DNA from: Pseudomonas sp. 10-1B
GTDB lineage: Bacteria; Pseudomonadota; Gammaproteobacteria; Pseudomonadales; Pseudomonadaceae
DNA: 64,000 nt
Reading direction: 5' to 3'
NCBI RefSeq assembly: GCF_000935045.1
Contig: NZ_JYKS01000022.1
Span: 1-64,000, forward strand
A program made the translations under genes and the position numbers. The notes beneath the pieces were generated by a model that was not told the origin of the DNA, ran no database searches, and saw only the letters and a program-made list of their open reading frames with translations. Positions 42,684-51,500 of this stretch are shown here, piece after piece (the stretch's first letter is position 1; each line of letters begins with the position of its first letter).

Positions 42684-43742
42684 ATGAACCACGCCACCCC
42701 CGGCGCACAGATGAAAGTGCGCAACATCCACAAGCGCTTCGGTGCCTTCACGGCGCTCAACGATGTCTCGCTGGACATCGCCGCCGGCGAGCTGGTGTGC
42801 CTGCTCGGCCCGTCCGGCTGTGGCAAGACCACGCTGCTGCGCTGTATCGCCGGCCTGGAGCGCCAGGACCGCGGCACGCTGTACATCGGCCAGCGCGATA
42901 TCTCCACGCTGCCGCCCCAGGCCCGTGACTACGGCATCCTGTTCCAGTCCTACGCGCTGTTCCCCAACCTCACCGTCGAAGCCAACATCGCCTACGGCCT
43001 GACCGGCAGCGGCCGCGAGCAGGCCCGCCAGCGGGTGGCGGAAATGCTCGAACTGGTGGGCCTGGCCGGCAGTGAGAAGAAGTACCCCGGCCAGCTCTCC
43101 GGTGGCCAGCAGCAACGCGTGGCCCTGGCCCGCGCGCTGGCGCCGTCGCCCTCGTTGCTGTTGCTCGACGAGCCGATGTCGGCGCTGGATGCCCGGGTGC
43201 GTGAGCACCTGTGCAGCGAACTGCGCCAGCTGCAGCGCCAGTTGGGCATCACCACGCTGATGGTTACCCACAACCAGGACGAAGCCATGCTGATGGCCGA
43301 CCGCATTGCCGTGATGAACAACGGACAGGTCGAGCAGTACGCCACCCCGCAGGAAATCTACGACCAGCCGGCGACGCCGTTCGTCGCCGAGTTCGTCGGC
43401 CAGGGTAACTGGTTGCCGTTCCAGCGCAGCGATGACAGCCATGCCCAGGTCGGTGGCATGAACATGCGCCTGGCACCGGGTTCGGCCCAGGCCAGCAGCG
43501 GCCGGTTGTTCTGCCGCCCGGAGGCGATCACGGTCAACCCGGTGGTGCATGAAGAAAACCTGTTCCCGGCCATGGTCCGTGAAATCACCTTCCTCGGTAA
43601 CCGCTGCCGCATGAGTTTCGAACTCAAGGCCCTGCCAGGCCATGCACTGCTGGCGGAGCTGGCCCCCGAGGCCATGCCGCAGCTGGGCTCGCAGGACATC
43701 TGGGTGGCGCTGCCGCCGCAGAGCCTGCAGGTGTTTGCCTGA
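42684..43742 (+). CDS. 2-aminoethylphosphonate-type ABC transporter ATP-binding protein
   Basis: A 352-residue ATPase of the PotA/FbpC group. Walker A GPSGCGKT is at 42-49, signature LSGGQQQRVALARAL, Walker B LLLDEPMSALDARV, and VTHNQDEA carries the switch His; a C-terminal TOBE-like domain follows. The set of LysR, ATPase, one long fused permease, binding protein and HD protein matches phosphonate (AEP) loci known in Pseudomonas. Substrate from context, not proven. Confidence 0.88.
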   Translation: MNHATPGAQMKVRNIHKRFGAFTALNDVSLDIAAGELVCLLGPSGCGKTTLLRCIAGLERQDRGTLYIGQRDISTLPPQARDYGILFQSYALFPNLTVEANIAYGLTGSGREQARQRVAEMLELVGLAGSEKKYPGQLSGGQQQRVALARALAPSPSLLLLDEPMSALDARVREHLCSELRQLQRQLGITTLMVTHNQDEAMLMADRIAVMNNGQVEQYATPQEIYDQPATPFVAEFVGQGNWLPFQRSDDSHAQVGGMNMRLAPGSAQASSGRLFCRPEAITVNPVVHEENLFPAMVREITFLGNRCRMSFELKALPGHALLAELAPEAMPQLGSQDIWVALPPQSLQVFA

Positions 43743-43743
43743 G

Positions 43744-45468
43744 ATGGCCGCGCCAATGTCCCTGCCGCAGACCCAAACCAAGGCCGCGCCGCGTGCAGGC
43801 GTCGCCATGGGTGACCGGCTATTCGTCGTCGGCGGCAAGAGCCTGCTGCTGATCCTTCTGCTGCTGGCTGTGCTGATGCCGCTGCTGGCGATTTTCTGGC
43901 GCGGCTTCAGCGCCGAGGCGGGCCAGGGTGGCGGCCTGCTGGCGGCCCGTGAACTGTTTGCCAGTGACAACTTCCACTGGTTGCTGGGCAACAGCCTGTC
44001 GGTGGCCTTCACCGTTGCGGCCATCGTGGTGCCCCTGGCCTACCTGTTCGCCTATGCCCTGCAACGCACGCTGATTCCGGCCAAGGGCCTGTGGCGGGGG
44101 ATCTCGCTGCTGCCGCTGCTGGCGCCGTCGATGCTGCCGGCCATCGCACTGGTCTACCTATTCGGTAACCAGGGGCTATTGCGCGGGCTGCTCAGCGACA
44201 ACATCTACGGCTTCTGGGGCATCGTGCTGGGCGAGGTCATCTACACCTTCCCGCACGCGCTGATGATTCTGCTGTCGGCGCTGTCGCTGGCCGATGCACG
44301 CCTGTTCGACGCGGCGTCCAGCATGGGCGCCGGCCCTTGGCGGGCGTTCACCAGCATCACCTGGCCGGCCACGCGCCAGGCGGTGTTCGCGGCGTTCTGC
44401 CTGGTGTTCACCCTGACCATCACCGACTTCGGTGTGCCGGTGGTGGTCGGTGGCGACTATCAGGTGTTGGCCCTGGAGGCCTACAAGGCGGTGGTCGGCC
44501 AGCAACAGTTTGGCCGTGGCGCACTGATCGGCATGGTGCTGCTGGTGCCGGCGCTGCTCAGTTTCAGCGTCGATGCCTGGCTGCGCCGGCGCCAGGGCGA
44601 GGCCATGAGCGGCCGTGCCCAGGTGTTCGAGCCCAAGCCATCGCGGCGCCGCGATGCCTGCTTCCTGGCCATCGTGCTGCTGGTGTGCGCGGCGTTGCTG
44701 CTGGTGATCGGCATGGCGGTGTATTCGTCGCTGGTTACCTTCTGGCCCTACAACCTGTCGTTGTCGCTGCGCCACTACATGTTCGAAGACACCGCCGGTG
44801 GCGGCTGGCTGGCCTATCGCAACAGCGTGACCATGGCCGTTGGCACCGCGCTGATCGGCAGTATCGTGATCTTCACCGGCGCTTACCTGATGGAGAAGAC
44901 CCAGGGCCAACGCCTACTCAACCAGGTGCTGCGCCTGCTCAGCTTCATCCCCATGGCCGTGCCGGGCCTGGTGCTGGGCCTGGGCTACGTTTTCTTCTTC
45001 AACCTGAACGGCAACCCTTTGCATGTGTTCTACGGCGGCATGGGGCTGCTGGTGGTGTGCACCATCGCTCATTACCTGACCACCGCGCAGATGACAGCGA
45101 CCACCGCCCTGCGCCAGCTCGACGGCGAGTTCGAGGCTGCCGCGCTGTCGCTGAAGGCGCCGCTGTACAAGCACTTCCTGCGGGTGACCGTACCGATCTG
45201 CCTGCCGGCGCTGCTGGACATCATCCGCTACCTGTTCGTTTCGGCAATGACCACCGTGTCGGCGGCGATCTTCCTGTACAGCCCCGACACCATCCTGGCT
45301 GCCGTCGCCGTGCTGAACATGGACGACGCCGGCAACGTCGGCGGTGCTGCCGCCATGTCCACCCTGATTCTGCTGACCAGTGCCGGCGCTTCACTGCTGC
45401 TGGCCGCAGCCTCACGCGGCCTGCTGCGCCGCTCCCAAGCCTGGCGCCAACGCGCCGCGACCGTCTGA
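43744..45468 (+). CDS. 2-aminoethylphosphonate-type ABC transporter permease (fused double permease)
   Basis: A 574-residue protein with two tandem permease units of about six transmembrane segments each. EAA-like loops are present in both halves (LFDAASSMGAGPWRAFTSIT and FEAAALSLKAPLYKHFLRVT). The family is the PhnU-like group of the FbpB class. The ATG at 43744 is one base after the ATPase stop codon; the upstream extension of the frame overlaps the ATPase gene and is not used. Confidence 0.88.
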   Translation: MAAPMSLPQTQTKAAPRAGVAMGDRLFVVGGKSLLLILLLLAVLMPLLAIFWRGFSAEAGQGGGLLAARELFASDNFHWLLGNSLSVAFTVAAIVVPLAYLFAYALQRTLIPAKGLWRGISLLPLLAPSMLPAIALVYLFGNQGLLRGLLSDNIYGFWGIVLGEVIYTFPHALMILLSALSLADARLFDAASSMGAGPWRAFTSITWPATRQAVFAAFCLVFTLTITDFGVPVVVGGDYQVLALEAYKAVVGQQQFGRGALIGMVLLVPALLSFSVDAWLRRRQGEAMSGRAQVFEPKPSRRRDACFLAIVLLVCAALLLVIGMAVYSSLVTFWPYNLSLSLRHYMFEDTAGGGWLAYRNSVTMAVGTALIGSIVIFTGAYLMEKTQGQRLLNQVLRLLSFIPMAVPGLVLGLGYVFFFNLNGNPLHVFYGGMGLLVVCTIAHYLTTAQMTATTALRQLDGEFEAAALSLKAPLYKHFLRVTVPICLPALLDIIRYLFVSAMTTVSAAIFLYSPDTILAAVAVLNMDDAGNVGGAAAMSTLILLTSAGASLLLAAASRGLLRRSQAWRQRAATV

Positions 45469-45486
45469 TCTGTAAGGAACCTACCC

Positions 45487-46512
45487 ATGTACAAGCACCT
45501 TGCACTTGCCGCTGCCGTTTCCGCCGTGTTCAGCCTGCAGGCCTCGGCCGCCGGCACCCAGCTGACGGTCTACACCGCCCTGGAAGCGGAGCAACTGAAG
45601 AGCTACAAGCAGGCCTTCGAGAAGGCCAACCCGGACATCGAGATCAAGTGGGTTCGTGATTCCACCGGCATCATCACCGCCAAGCTGCTGGCCGAGAAAG
45701 ACCGCCCGCAAGCCGACGCGGTGTGGGGCCTGGCCGCCTCCAGCCTGGCCATTCTCGACCAGAACGGCATGCTCGAAGCCTATGCACCGAAGGACCTGGA
45801 CAAGATCGCCGGCAACTACCGCGATGCTGCCAACCCGCCGGCCTGGGTCGGCATGGACGTGTGGGCCGCGACCATCTGCTTCAACACCGTCGAGGCCGAG
45901 AAACAGGGCCTGAGCAAGCCAGTGAGCTGGCAGGACCTGACCAAGCCCGAGTACAAAGGCAAGATCGTCATGCCTAACCCGGCCTCGTCCGGCACCGGCT
46001 TCCTGGATGTGAGCGCCTGGCTGCAGACCTATGGCGAGCCGCAGGGCTGGGCCTACATGGATGCCTTGCACCAGAACATCGGCCAGTACGTTCATTCTGG
46101 CTCCAAACCGTGCAAGCTGGCGGCGGCGGGCGAGTTCCCGATTGGTATCTCGTTCGAGTACCCGGCCGTGCAGCTCAAGCGCCAAGGTGCACCGCTGGAC
46201 ATCGTGCTGCCGAAGGAAGGCCTGGGTTGGGAGATCGAGGCGACTGCGGTGATCAAGGGTTCGCCCAAGGCGGATGCGGCCAAGCGCCTGGCCGATTTCT
46301 CGGCCAGCCCGGCGGCCATGGAGCTGTACAAGGAGAACTTCGCCGTGCTGGCCGCGCCGGGCATTGCCAAGCCGCAGACCGAGCTGCCGGCGGACTATGA
46401 GCAGCGCCTGATCAAGAACGACTTTGCCTGGGCTTCGAAGAACCGTGACCAGATCCTGGCCGAGTGGCGCAAGCGCTATGATGGCAAGTCGGAGAAGGTG
46501 GCCCAGCAGTAA
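45487..46512 (+). CDS. 2-aminoethylphosphonate-type ABC transporter periplasmic binding protein
   Basis: A 341-residue protein with a signal peptide (LALAAAVSAVFSLQASA, cleaved before AG). It has the iron/phosphonate binding-protein fold: LTVYTALEAEQLKSYKQAFE, DSTGIITAKLLAEKDRPQAD, NPASSGTGFLDVSAWLQ and ISFEYPAVQLKRQGAP. It is the third transporter gene, 18 bases after the permease. A REP pair follows before the HD gene, which could favour production of this protein. Confidence 0.9.
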   Translation: MYKHLALAAAVSAVFSLQASAAGTQLTVYTALEAEQLKSYKQAFEKANPDIEIKWVRDSTGIITAKLLAEKDRPQADAVWGLAASSLAILDQNGMLEAYAPKDLDKIAGNYRDAANPPAWVGMDVWAATICFNTVEAEKQGLSKPVSWQDLTKPEYKGKIVMPNPASSGTGFLDVSAWLQTYGEPQGWAYMDALHQNIGQYVHSGSKPCKLAAAGEFPIGISFEYPAVQLKRQGAPLDIVLPKEGLGWEIEATAVIKGSPKADAAKRLADFSASPAAMELYKENFAVLAAPGIAKPQTELPADYEQRLIKNDFAWASKNRDQILAEWRKRYDGKSEKVAQQ

Positions 46513-46519
46513 CCTGTAC

Positions 46520-46614
46520 CGGCCTCTTCGCGGGCTTGCCCGCTCCCACAGGGATAGCGCGCAGTTGAAGACCTGCGCAGTACCTGTGGGAGCGGGCAAG
46601 CCCGCGAAGAGGCC
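46520..46614. repeat. REP pair (CGCGGGCTTGCCCGCTCCCAC type) inside the phosphonate operon
   Basis: Facing arms bounded by CCGGCCTCTTCG and CGAAGAGGCC, eight bases after the binding-protein stop and 32 bases before the HD gene. Confidence 0.9.
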
Positions 46615-46645
46615 ACCGCCGCTATCAAGCCAGGACAAGATACCG

Positions 46646-47194
46646 ATGCCTACCCCAGCCCAGATCATCGACAGCACCTTCGCCCTGTATGAGCGCCACG
46701 GCAGCGACGACTACATCGGCGAAGCCATCACCCAGCTCGAACACATGTCCCAGGCCGCGCAACTGGCCATGGCCGAAGGCTTCGATGACGAAGTGGTGCT
46801 GGCAGCGTTCTTCCACGACATTGGCCACCTGTGTGGCGGTGACGCCAGCATGGGCGGCTACGGGGTGGTCAGCCATGAGCGCATTGGTGCCGAGTACCTG
46901 CGCCGCTGTGGCTTTGGCGAGCGTATGGTGCGACTGGTGCAATATCACGTGGAAGCCAAGCGCTACCTGACTTTGCGCCAGCCGGGGTATTACCAGCGCT
47001 TGAGCGAGGCGAGCCGGCGTACCTTGGGGTATCAGGGGGGCATGATGAATGAGGCCGAGGCGGATGCGTTCGAGCGGGATCCGCTGTTCGAGGTGAGCTT
47101 GCGCATGCGGGAGTGGGATGAGAAGGCCAAGGAGGTCGGGGTGCCGCTGATTGACCTGGATGGGTTGAAGCAGAAGGCTTTGGCTTTACTCTGA
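46646..47194 (+). CDS. HD-domain protein of phosphonate operons (PhnZ-like)
   Basis: A 182-residue HD-domain protein. It has YIGEAITQLEHMSQAAQLA, the HD pair in AAFFHDIGHLCGG, a metal-ligand His in VSHERIGAEYL and VQYHVEAKRYL, as in PhnZ, an iron oxygenase that breaks the carbon-phosphorus bond of hydroxylated aminoethylphosphonate. PhnZ normally needs the hydroxylase PhnY, which is not in the window. The family is also catalogued as a phosphonate-operon-associated HD protein of unproven activity. Start at 46646 fits length and family. Confidence 0.85.
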   Translation: MPTPAQIIDSTFALYERHGSDDYIGEAITQLEHMSQAAQLAMAEGFDDEVVLAAFFHDIGHLCGGDASMGGYGVVSHERIGAEYLRRCGFGERMVRLVQYHVEAKRYLTLRQPGYYQRLSEASRRTLGYQGGMMNEAEADAFERDPLFEVSLRMREWDEKAKEVGVPLIDLDGLKQKALALL

Positions 47195-47211
47195 AATCCT
47201 GGTTGCCAGCA

Positions 47212-47392
47212 CCGGCCCTATCGCCGGCAAGCCAGCTCCCACAGGATCGCATCAGGGCTGAAAGATGCTGTGGCGAGCACCTGGCAACCCTGGTGCCTTT
47301 GCCAGAAACCATAGAATCTCCCACAGGTACTGCGCAGGTCTTGAAGGCTGTGGGGTTCCTGTGGGAGCTGGCTTGCCGGCGATAGGGCCGGG
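47212..47392. repeat. REP pair (GCCGGCAAGCCAGCTCCCAC type) with a third CTCCCACAGG core between
   Basis: Outer arms begin ACCGGCCCTATCG and end CGATAGGGCCGG. The long spacer contains an extra, armless CTCCCACAGGTACTGCGCAG copy at 47319, probably a remnant of another element. Confidence 0.85.
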
Positions 47393-47401
47393 CCTGCTGG
47401 C

Positions 47402-48766
47402 TCAAATCTGTGAAACCAGCGCCTCCAACTGCTCCTGTCGCTCCGCCTGGTTCAGTTTCGCACCAGGGTTCAGCGTCGACCACTGCGGATGCGCCCGGGC
47501 CTTCACCAGCGCCTCTGGCAGCTTGCCCTCGCGCCAGGCTTTCTCATCCAGCTCTCCTAGCCTGATGCTGTCCTGCGCCGCATGTCCGCGGCTATCCAGC
47601 GCCACCATCAACTGCTGCTGACGCAAGGCCAGCAGCCGCAATACGGTGTCATCCACGGTCAGCTCGCGCTTGCCCTTGAGCTTGCCCATCAACCGCGAAC
47701 CATAGTTGCGCGCCGTCTGCAGCGCGCCGCCGGCAATCGCCCCGGCCAACGCCGCTGCACCTAAGGTAAGTCCGCCAACCAGCAGATCGACCCCGGCACC
47801 TGCCGCAGCCCCGGCCGCTACCCCGCTGCCCAGGCGCACGCCCAGCAGTTTCAGGGTTTCGGGGTTGAACAGGTCGTCGCCCCAGCGGCCATCCAGCAAG
47901 GGCAGGTCGCTGGCATGGGCATCCTCGCGGCGGAAGGCATACAGCTTGAGCAGCGCCTCGACACAGCGCTGTTCGCGTTGACGCACGTCGTGTCGCAAGG
48001 CCTCGATGGCGCGGGCTTCGGCCGCTGGCTCGGCCTCGACACTGCGCCGACAGGCGGCGCAGTCCAGCAGCAACTCGGCAATCAGGCGCTTGCCGCTGTG
48101 TCGACGAGCCAGGCGCTGGGCCTGCTGGTCGTCGATCAGCCGCTGCAGGGCCGGGCGGGCGCCTTCCAGCAGCAGGGCCAGGCTCTCGTACAAACGGCGC
48201 TCGCCGTCCTCTGGCGGGGCCACGCTGTCGAACCGCACCAACGCGTGAAGGCCAAGCCGGGCAAGGGCTTCACGCCATTGTGGTTCGCGGTGCTGATGGC
48301 TGGCGACGAAGTTCAGCACTGGCAGCAATGGCTTGCCGCAGCTGGCCAGCACTTCCAGTTCGTCGCGGTACTTGGCCAGCACCGGCTCGCGTGCGTCGAT
48401 CACATACAGGCCGGCATCGCTGGCCTGCAACTGGCGCAGCACCTTGGCCTCCTGCTCGAAACGCTGGCGTGCTTCGCTGCCTTGCAGAAAACGCTCCAGG
48501 CGGGCCGGGCCGTCCAGGCGTTCGCCCGGGCGCTCCAGCCGCTCGAGGTAATCGAGCAGGGCGATGGCGTCTTCCAGGCCCGGGGTGTCGTACAGCTCCA
48601 GCAAGGGTTCACCATCCACCGACAGGCGCGCGCCTTCCACATGGCGGGTGGTGCTGGGGCGGTGGGACACTTCGCCAAAGCTCACGTCGCGGGTCAGGGT
48701 GCGCAGCAGCGAGGTCTTGCCGACGTTGGTGTGGCCGACCACGGCCAGTTTCAGTGGCTCAGTCAT
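47402..48766 (-). CDS. DUF3482 GTPase
   Basis: A 454-residue protein. The N-terminal GTPase domain has G1 GHTNVGKTS (11-19) and G3 DTPGLEDA; the C-terminal half is DUF3482 with hydrophobic stretches rich in Gly and Ala (about 320-365), which may contact membrane. Start at 48766 is an ATG inside the 3' end of the preceding gene (8-base overlap), so the two are co-translated. It partners with the DUF2868 membrane protein. Function unknown. Confidence 0.88.
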   Translation of the reverse strand: MTEPLKLAVVGHTNVGKTSLLRTLTRDVSFGEVSHRPSTTRHVEGARLSVDGEPLLELYDTPGLEDAIALLDYLERLERPGERLDGPARLERFLQGSEARQRFEQEAKVLRQLQASDAGLYVIDAREPVLAKYRDELEVLASCGKPLLPVLNFVASHQHREPQWREALARLGLHALVRFDSVAPPEDGERRLYESLALLLEGARPALQRLIDDQQAQRLARRHSGKRLIAELLLDCAACRRSVEAEPAAEARAIEALRHDVRQREQRCVEALLKLYAFRREDAHASDLPLLDGRWGDDLFNPETLKLLGVRLGSGVAAGAAAGAGVDLLVGGLTLGAAALAGAIAGGALQTARNYGSRLMGKLKGKRELTVDDTVLRLLALRQQQLMVALDSRGHAAQDSIRLGELDEKAWREGKLPEALVKARAHPQWSTLNPGAKLNQAERQEQLEALVSQI

Positions 48767-50150
48767 GGCCATGCTCCAGCCAGGTCAGCGGTGAGGTGTC
48801 GGCGTGCGCCAGGCCAAGGCGGTCGAGGGCTTCGTGCCAGTCACCGAGGCGCTGGGCATCGAGGGCCTGGCCCGGTGCTGCCTGCAGCAGCCAGATACGG
48901 GTTGCGCCGGCATTGCGCGCCAGTTCGGCGAGCAACGCCAGGCTGCCGCGGTCGGGCGAACGCCGTGGGTCGCAGGCGATGGCCAGGCGTGCAGGAGGGA
49001 AGCGGCTGAGCTGTTCGAGCAGGCGGTTACGCGATTCGCGGCTGTCGAGTACGCCGGCATCGGTCACGCTTTTGGGTAGGGCCGGCGGCCAGGGGCGCTG
49101 GTCGTCCAGCTCCAGGCCGACCAGCAGGGCGCCGCTGCTGCCGCTTTCCAGCTGGCCGGCGGCGAACTGCGGCAAGGCTTCGGGCGCAGCATCCTGCACG
49201 CCGATGCGTTCGCTGCGCGGCATCAGCGCTTCGCGCAGTTGCGCGTAGCCGGGCAGGCTCAGGTCCAGCGCCAGGCGTTCGCGGCCCTGGCGCCAGCGCC
49301 ACAGGCATAGCCCGGCCAGCAGCAGGCGTGGCAGCAGGCCATATACCAGCACCACGCCGAGCAGCCAGCTGGCCCAGGCCTGGCGCGCCAGGTCCAGAGC
49401 CGGCAGGCTGTCGCCGCTGGCGCGGATCATGGCTTCGTCAGGTACGGCAAAGCCCAGCAACGAGGGCAGGGCGCCCAAGGCTTGGGTGAGGTGAATGAAC
49501 GGGTCGGCGGCGAGCAGCGTGGTTTCCCAGACAAAGCCGTAGCGACGGGTGGCGAGCAAGGTCAGCAGCATGCCCAAGGCCGTGAGCATCGCCAGCAGCC
49601 ACAGGCCATGCACCAGCAGGCCGAGCAGCCAGCGGTTGAGGCGCTGGCGTTGCAGCAGCACCAGCAGCGCCGGCGCCAGGTGCGCGGCCTTGGCGTCACG
49701 GGCAAAGCGTTCGCTCAGCCACAGCCACAGGCGGCCCAGCCCCGCGCCATGTTCGCCACTCACGGCAAAACCGACGGCCCAGCCCAGCAGCATCAGCAGG
49801 TTCAGCCCGAGCAGGCTGCCCAGCGCCCAGAACACATTCACCGGGCGTTGCCCGTCGCCGAGGGCGGCCAGCGCCAGGCCTGCACCGCTGAGCACGGCCA
49901 TCAGCAGCAAGGCCAGCAACGCCAGGCGCGCGCCCTGCTTCCAGTGGCGCAGGGCGGTGCTGATGCCATCGCGTTCGGCCAGGAACAGCGCCCGAGCTTC
50001 GATCCGCATCGCCAGGTCGCCGCCGAGTTGGCGCGCATGGCGGTTGGCTTCCTGATCTTCCAGCAGGCCGGCGTGTTCTTCGCGCAGGCGTACCGCTTCG
50101 GTTAGCCAGCGCTTGTCCAGTGGAGTCGGTGCAGTCACAAGGTCTTCCAT
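48759..50150 (-). CDS. DUF2868 membrane protein
   Basis: A 463-residue protein with four to five transmembrane segments (about 80-105, 115-140, 185-210, 265-290). The N-terminal RWLTEAVRLREEHAG and C-terminal soluble part (RIWLLQAAPGQALDA) fit DUF2868. It is encoded directly before the DUF3482 GTPase, a pairing I recognise as recurrent in Pseudomonas. Function unknown. The longer frame upstream overlaps the folA promoter and is not preferred. Confidence 0.87.
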   Translation of the reverse strand: MEDLVTAPTPLDKRWLTEAVRLREEHAGLLEDQEANRHARQLGGDLAMRIEARALFLAERDGISTALRHWKQGARLALLALLLMAVLSGAGLALAALGDGQRPVNVFWALGSLLGLNLLMLLGWAVGFAVSGEHGAGLGRLWLWLSERFARDAKAAHLAPALLVLLQRQRLNRWLLGLLVHGLWLLAMLTALGMLLTLLATRRYGFVWETTLLAADPFIHLTQALGALPSLLGFAVPDEAMIRASGDSLPALDLARQAWASWLLGVVLVYGLLPRLLLAGLCLWRWRQGRERLALDLSLPGYAQLREALMPRSERIGVQDAAPEALPQFAAGQLESGSSGALLVGLELDDQRPWPPALPKSVTDAGVLDSRESRNRLLEQLSRFPPARLAIACDPRRSPDRGSLALLAELARNAGATRIWLLQAAPGQALDAQRLGDWHEALDRLGLAHADTSPLTWLEHGHD

Positions 50151-50204
50151 TGCACAGGTCAGGGCAGAAGCATAACCCACACGCCCGGTGCTATCCTCGC
50201 TGGC

Positions 50205-50720
50205 ATGAATACATCACTCCCCCTCAGCCTGATCGCGGCTCACGCCGAGAACCGTGTGATCGGCATCGACAACTCCATGCCCTGGCATTTGCCGGGGGAC
50301 TTCAAGTATTTCAAGGCCACCACCCTGGGCAAGCCGATCATCATGGGGCGCAAGACCTGGGACTCGCTGGGGCGGCCGCTGCCCGGGCGGTTGAATATCG
50401 TGGTCAGCCGGCAGGCCGGGCTGGAACTGGCCGGGGCCGAGGTGTTTAGCTCCCTGGAACAGGCGCTGGTGCGGGCCGAGCAGTGGGCGCTTGAGAAAGG
50501 CGTCGATGAGCTGATGCTGATTGGCGGGGCGCAGTTGTATGGGCAGGCGCTGGAGAAGGGGCTGGTCAGCCGGATGTACCTGACGCGGGTGGAATTGGCA
50601 CCGGCGGGGGATGCCTGGTTTCCTGAGTTCGATCAGGGGCAGTGGAAACTGGTGTCGAGCGAGGCACAGGCTGAAGAAGGCAAGCCTGGGTATCACTTCG
50701 AGGTTTGGGACAGGGTTTGA
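50205..50720 (+). CDS. folA: Dihydrofolate reductase
   Basis: A 171-residue enzyme that regenerates tetrahydrofolate, needed by ThyA encoded elsewhere in the window. Motifs are MPWHLPGDFKYFK (active site, with Asp), GRKTWDSLGRPLPGRLNIVV, and MLIGGAQLYGQAL. Length is normal. The 54-base gap to the divergent DUF2868 gene must hold both promoters. Confidence 0.96.
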   Translation: MNTSLPLSLIAAHAENRVIGIDNSMPWHLPGDFKYFKATTLGKPIIMGRKTWDSLGRPLPGRLNIVVSRQAGLELAGAEVFSSLEQALVRAEQWALEKGVDELMLIGGAQLYGQALEKGLVSRMYLTRVELAPAGDAWFPEFDQGQWKLVSSEAQAEEGKPGYHFEVWDRV

Positions 50721-50728
50721 GATTTCTG

Positions 50729-50846
50729 GGGGCCGCTTTGCGGCCCATCGCCGGCAAGCCAGCTCCTACAGAGACTGTGCAAAGCTTGAGATCTGCACGG
50801 TACCTGTGGGAGCTGGCTTGCCGGCGATGGGCTGCACAGCAGCCCC
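50729..50846. repeat. REP pair (GCCGGCAAGCCAGCTCC type) with outer GGGGCCGC/GCAGCCCC stem
   Basis: The right half (AAGCTTGAGATCTGCACGG through AGCAGCCCCAATGTGCCT) is nearly identical to 63650-63722, including the non-palindromic spacer. Left core reads CTCCTACAG rather than CTCCCACAG. Confidence 0.9.
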
Positions 50847-50966
50847 AATGTGCCTTATAGGCTTTACTGACTGGCACCGAGTCGCACCTTGCGCGGGCAT
50901 CAATTGCGAATACATCTCATCATCTGCTAGCGTGCGCACCTCCGAGACCTTGAGCCGAGACGTGCC

Positions 50967-51500
50967 GTGTCCTCATGGAACAAGCAGATCGCTCGTCTGT
51001 TCACCGAGCAGAAGAAAGCGCTGGAAGCGTTTGTTGCGCGGCGCACCGGTAATGCCCAGGTAGCCGCCGACCTGACCCAGGAATCGTTCCTGCGCCTGGC
51101 GCGGCTGCCTGCCGACAAGCAGATCGACAACCTGCCGGCCTTTCTCTTCACCATCGCCAGCAACCTGGTACGCGATCACCAGCGCCAGATGATTCGGCGC
51201 GAGCGCCTGGACGGTGGCGAACCCAGTGAGGATCTGGCCAGCGACGACCCCGGTGTCGAAGAGCAACTGCTCGACCAGCAGCAGCACGCCTTGATGCAGG
51301 CGGCGATCGAGTCGCTGCCCGAGGCTACCCGGCATATCTTCCTGCTCTATCATGTCGACGGCTGCAGCTACCGGGAAATCGGCGAGCGCATGAACATCAC
51401 GCCACGCAGCGTCGAATACCAGCTGCGCCGGGCACTGCTCGACTGTCGCGCCTTCATCAAGCGGCAACTGGCCGGCCAGGTGAGGACGCTGCGGCCATGA
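50967..51500 (+). CDS. ECF sigma factor, FecI/iron-starvation type
   Basis: A 177-residue sigma factor starting at GTG. Region 2 has DLTQESFLRLARLP and LPAFLFTIASNLVRDHQRQ; region 4 has LPEATRHIFLLYHVDGCSYR and EIGERMNITPRSVEYQLRRA. It would direct transcription of the downstream receptor gene when signalled by its FecR partner. Its stop overlaps the next start (ATGA). Confidence 0.93.
   Translation: MSSWNKQIARLFTEQKKALEAFVARRTGNAQVAADLTQESFLRLARLPADKQIDNLPAFLFTIASNLVRDHQRQMIRRERLDGGEPSEDLASDDPGVEEQLLDQQQHALMQAAIESLPEATRHIFLLYHVDGCSYREIGERMNITPRSVEYQLRRALLDCRAFIKRQLAGQVRTLRP

Noticed and set aside
50903..50921. ATTGCGAATACATCTCATC before the ECF sigma gene, considered as a Fur box.
   Set aside because: Only about 8 of 19 positions agree with the Fur consensus, close to chance.
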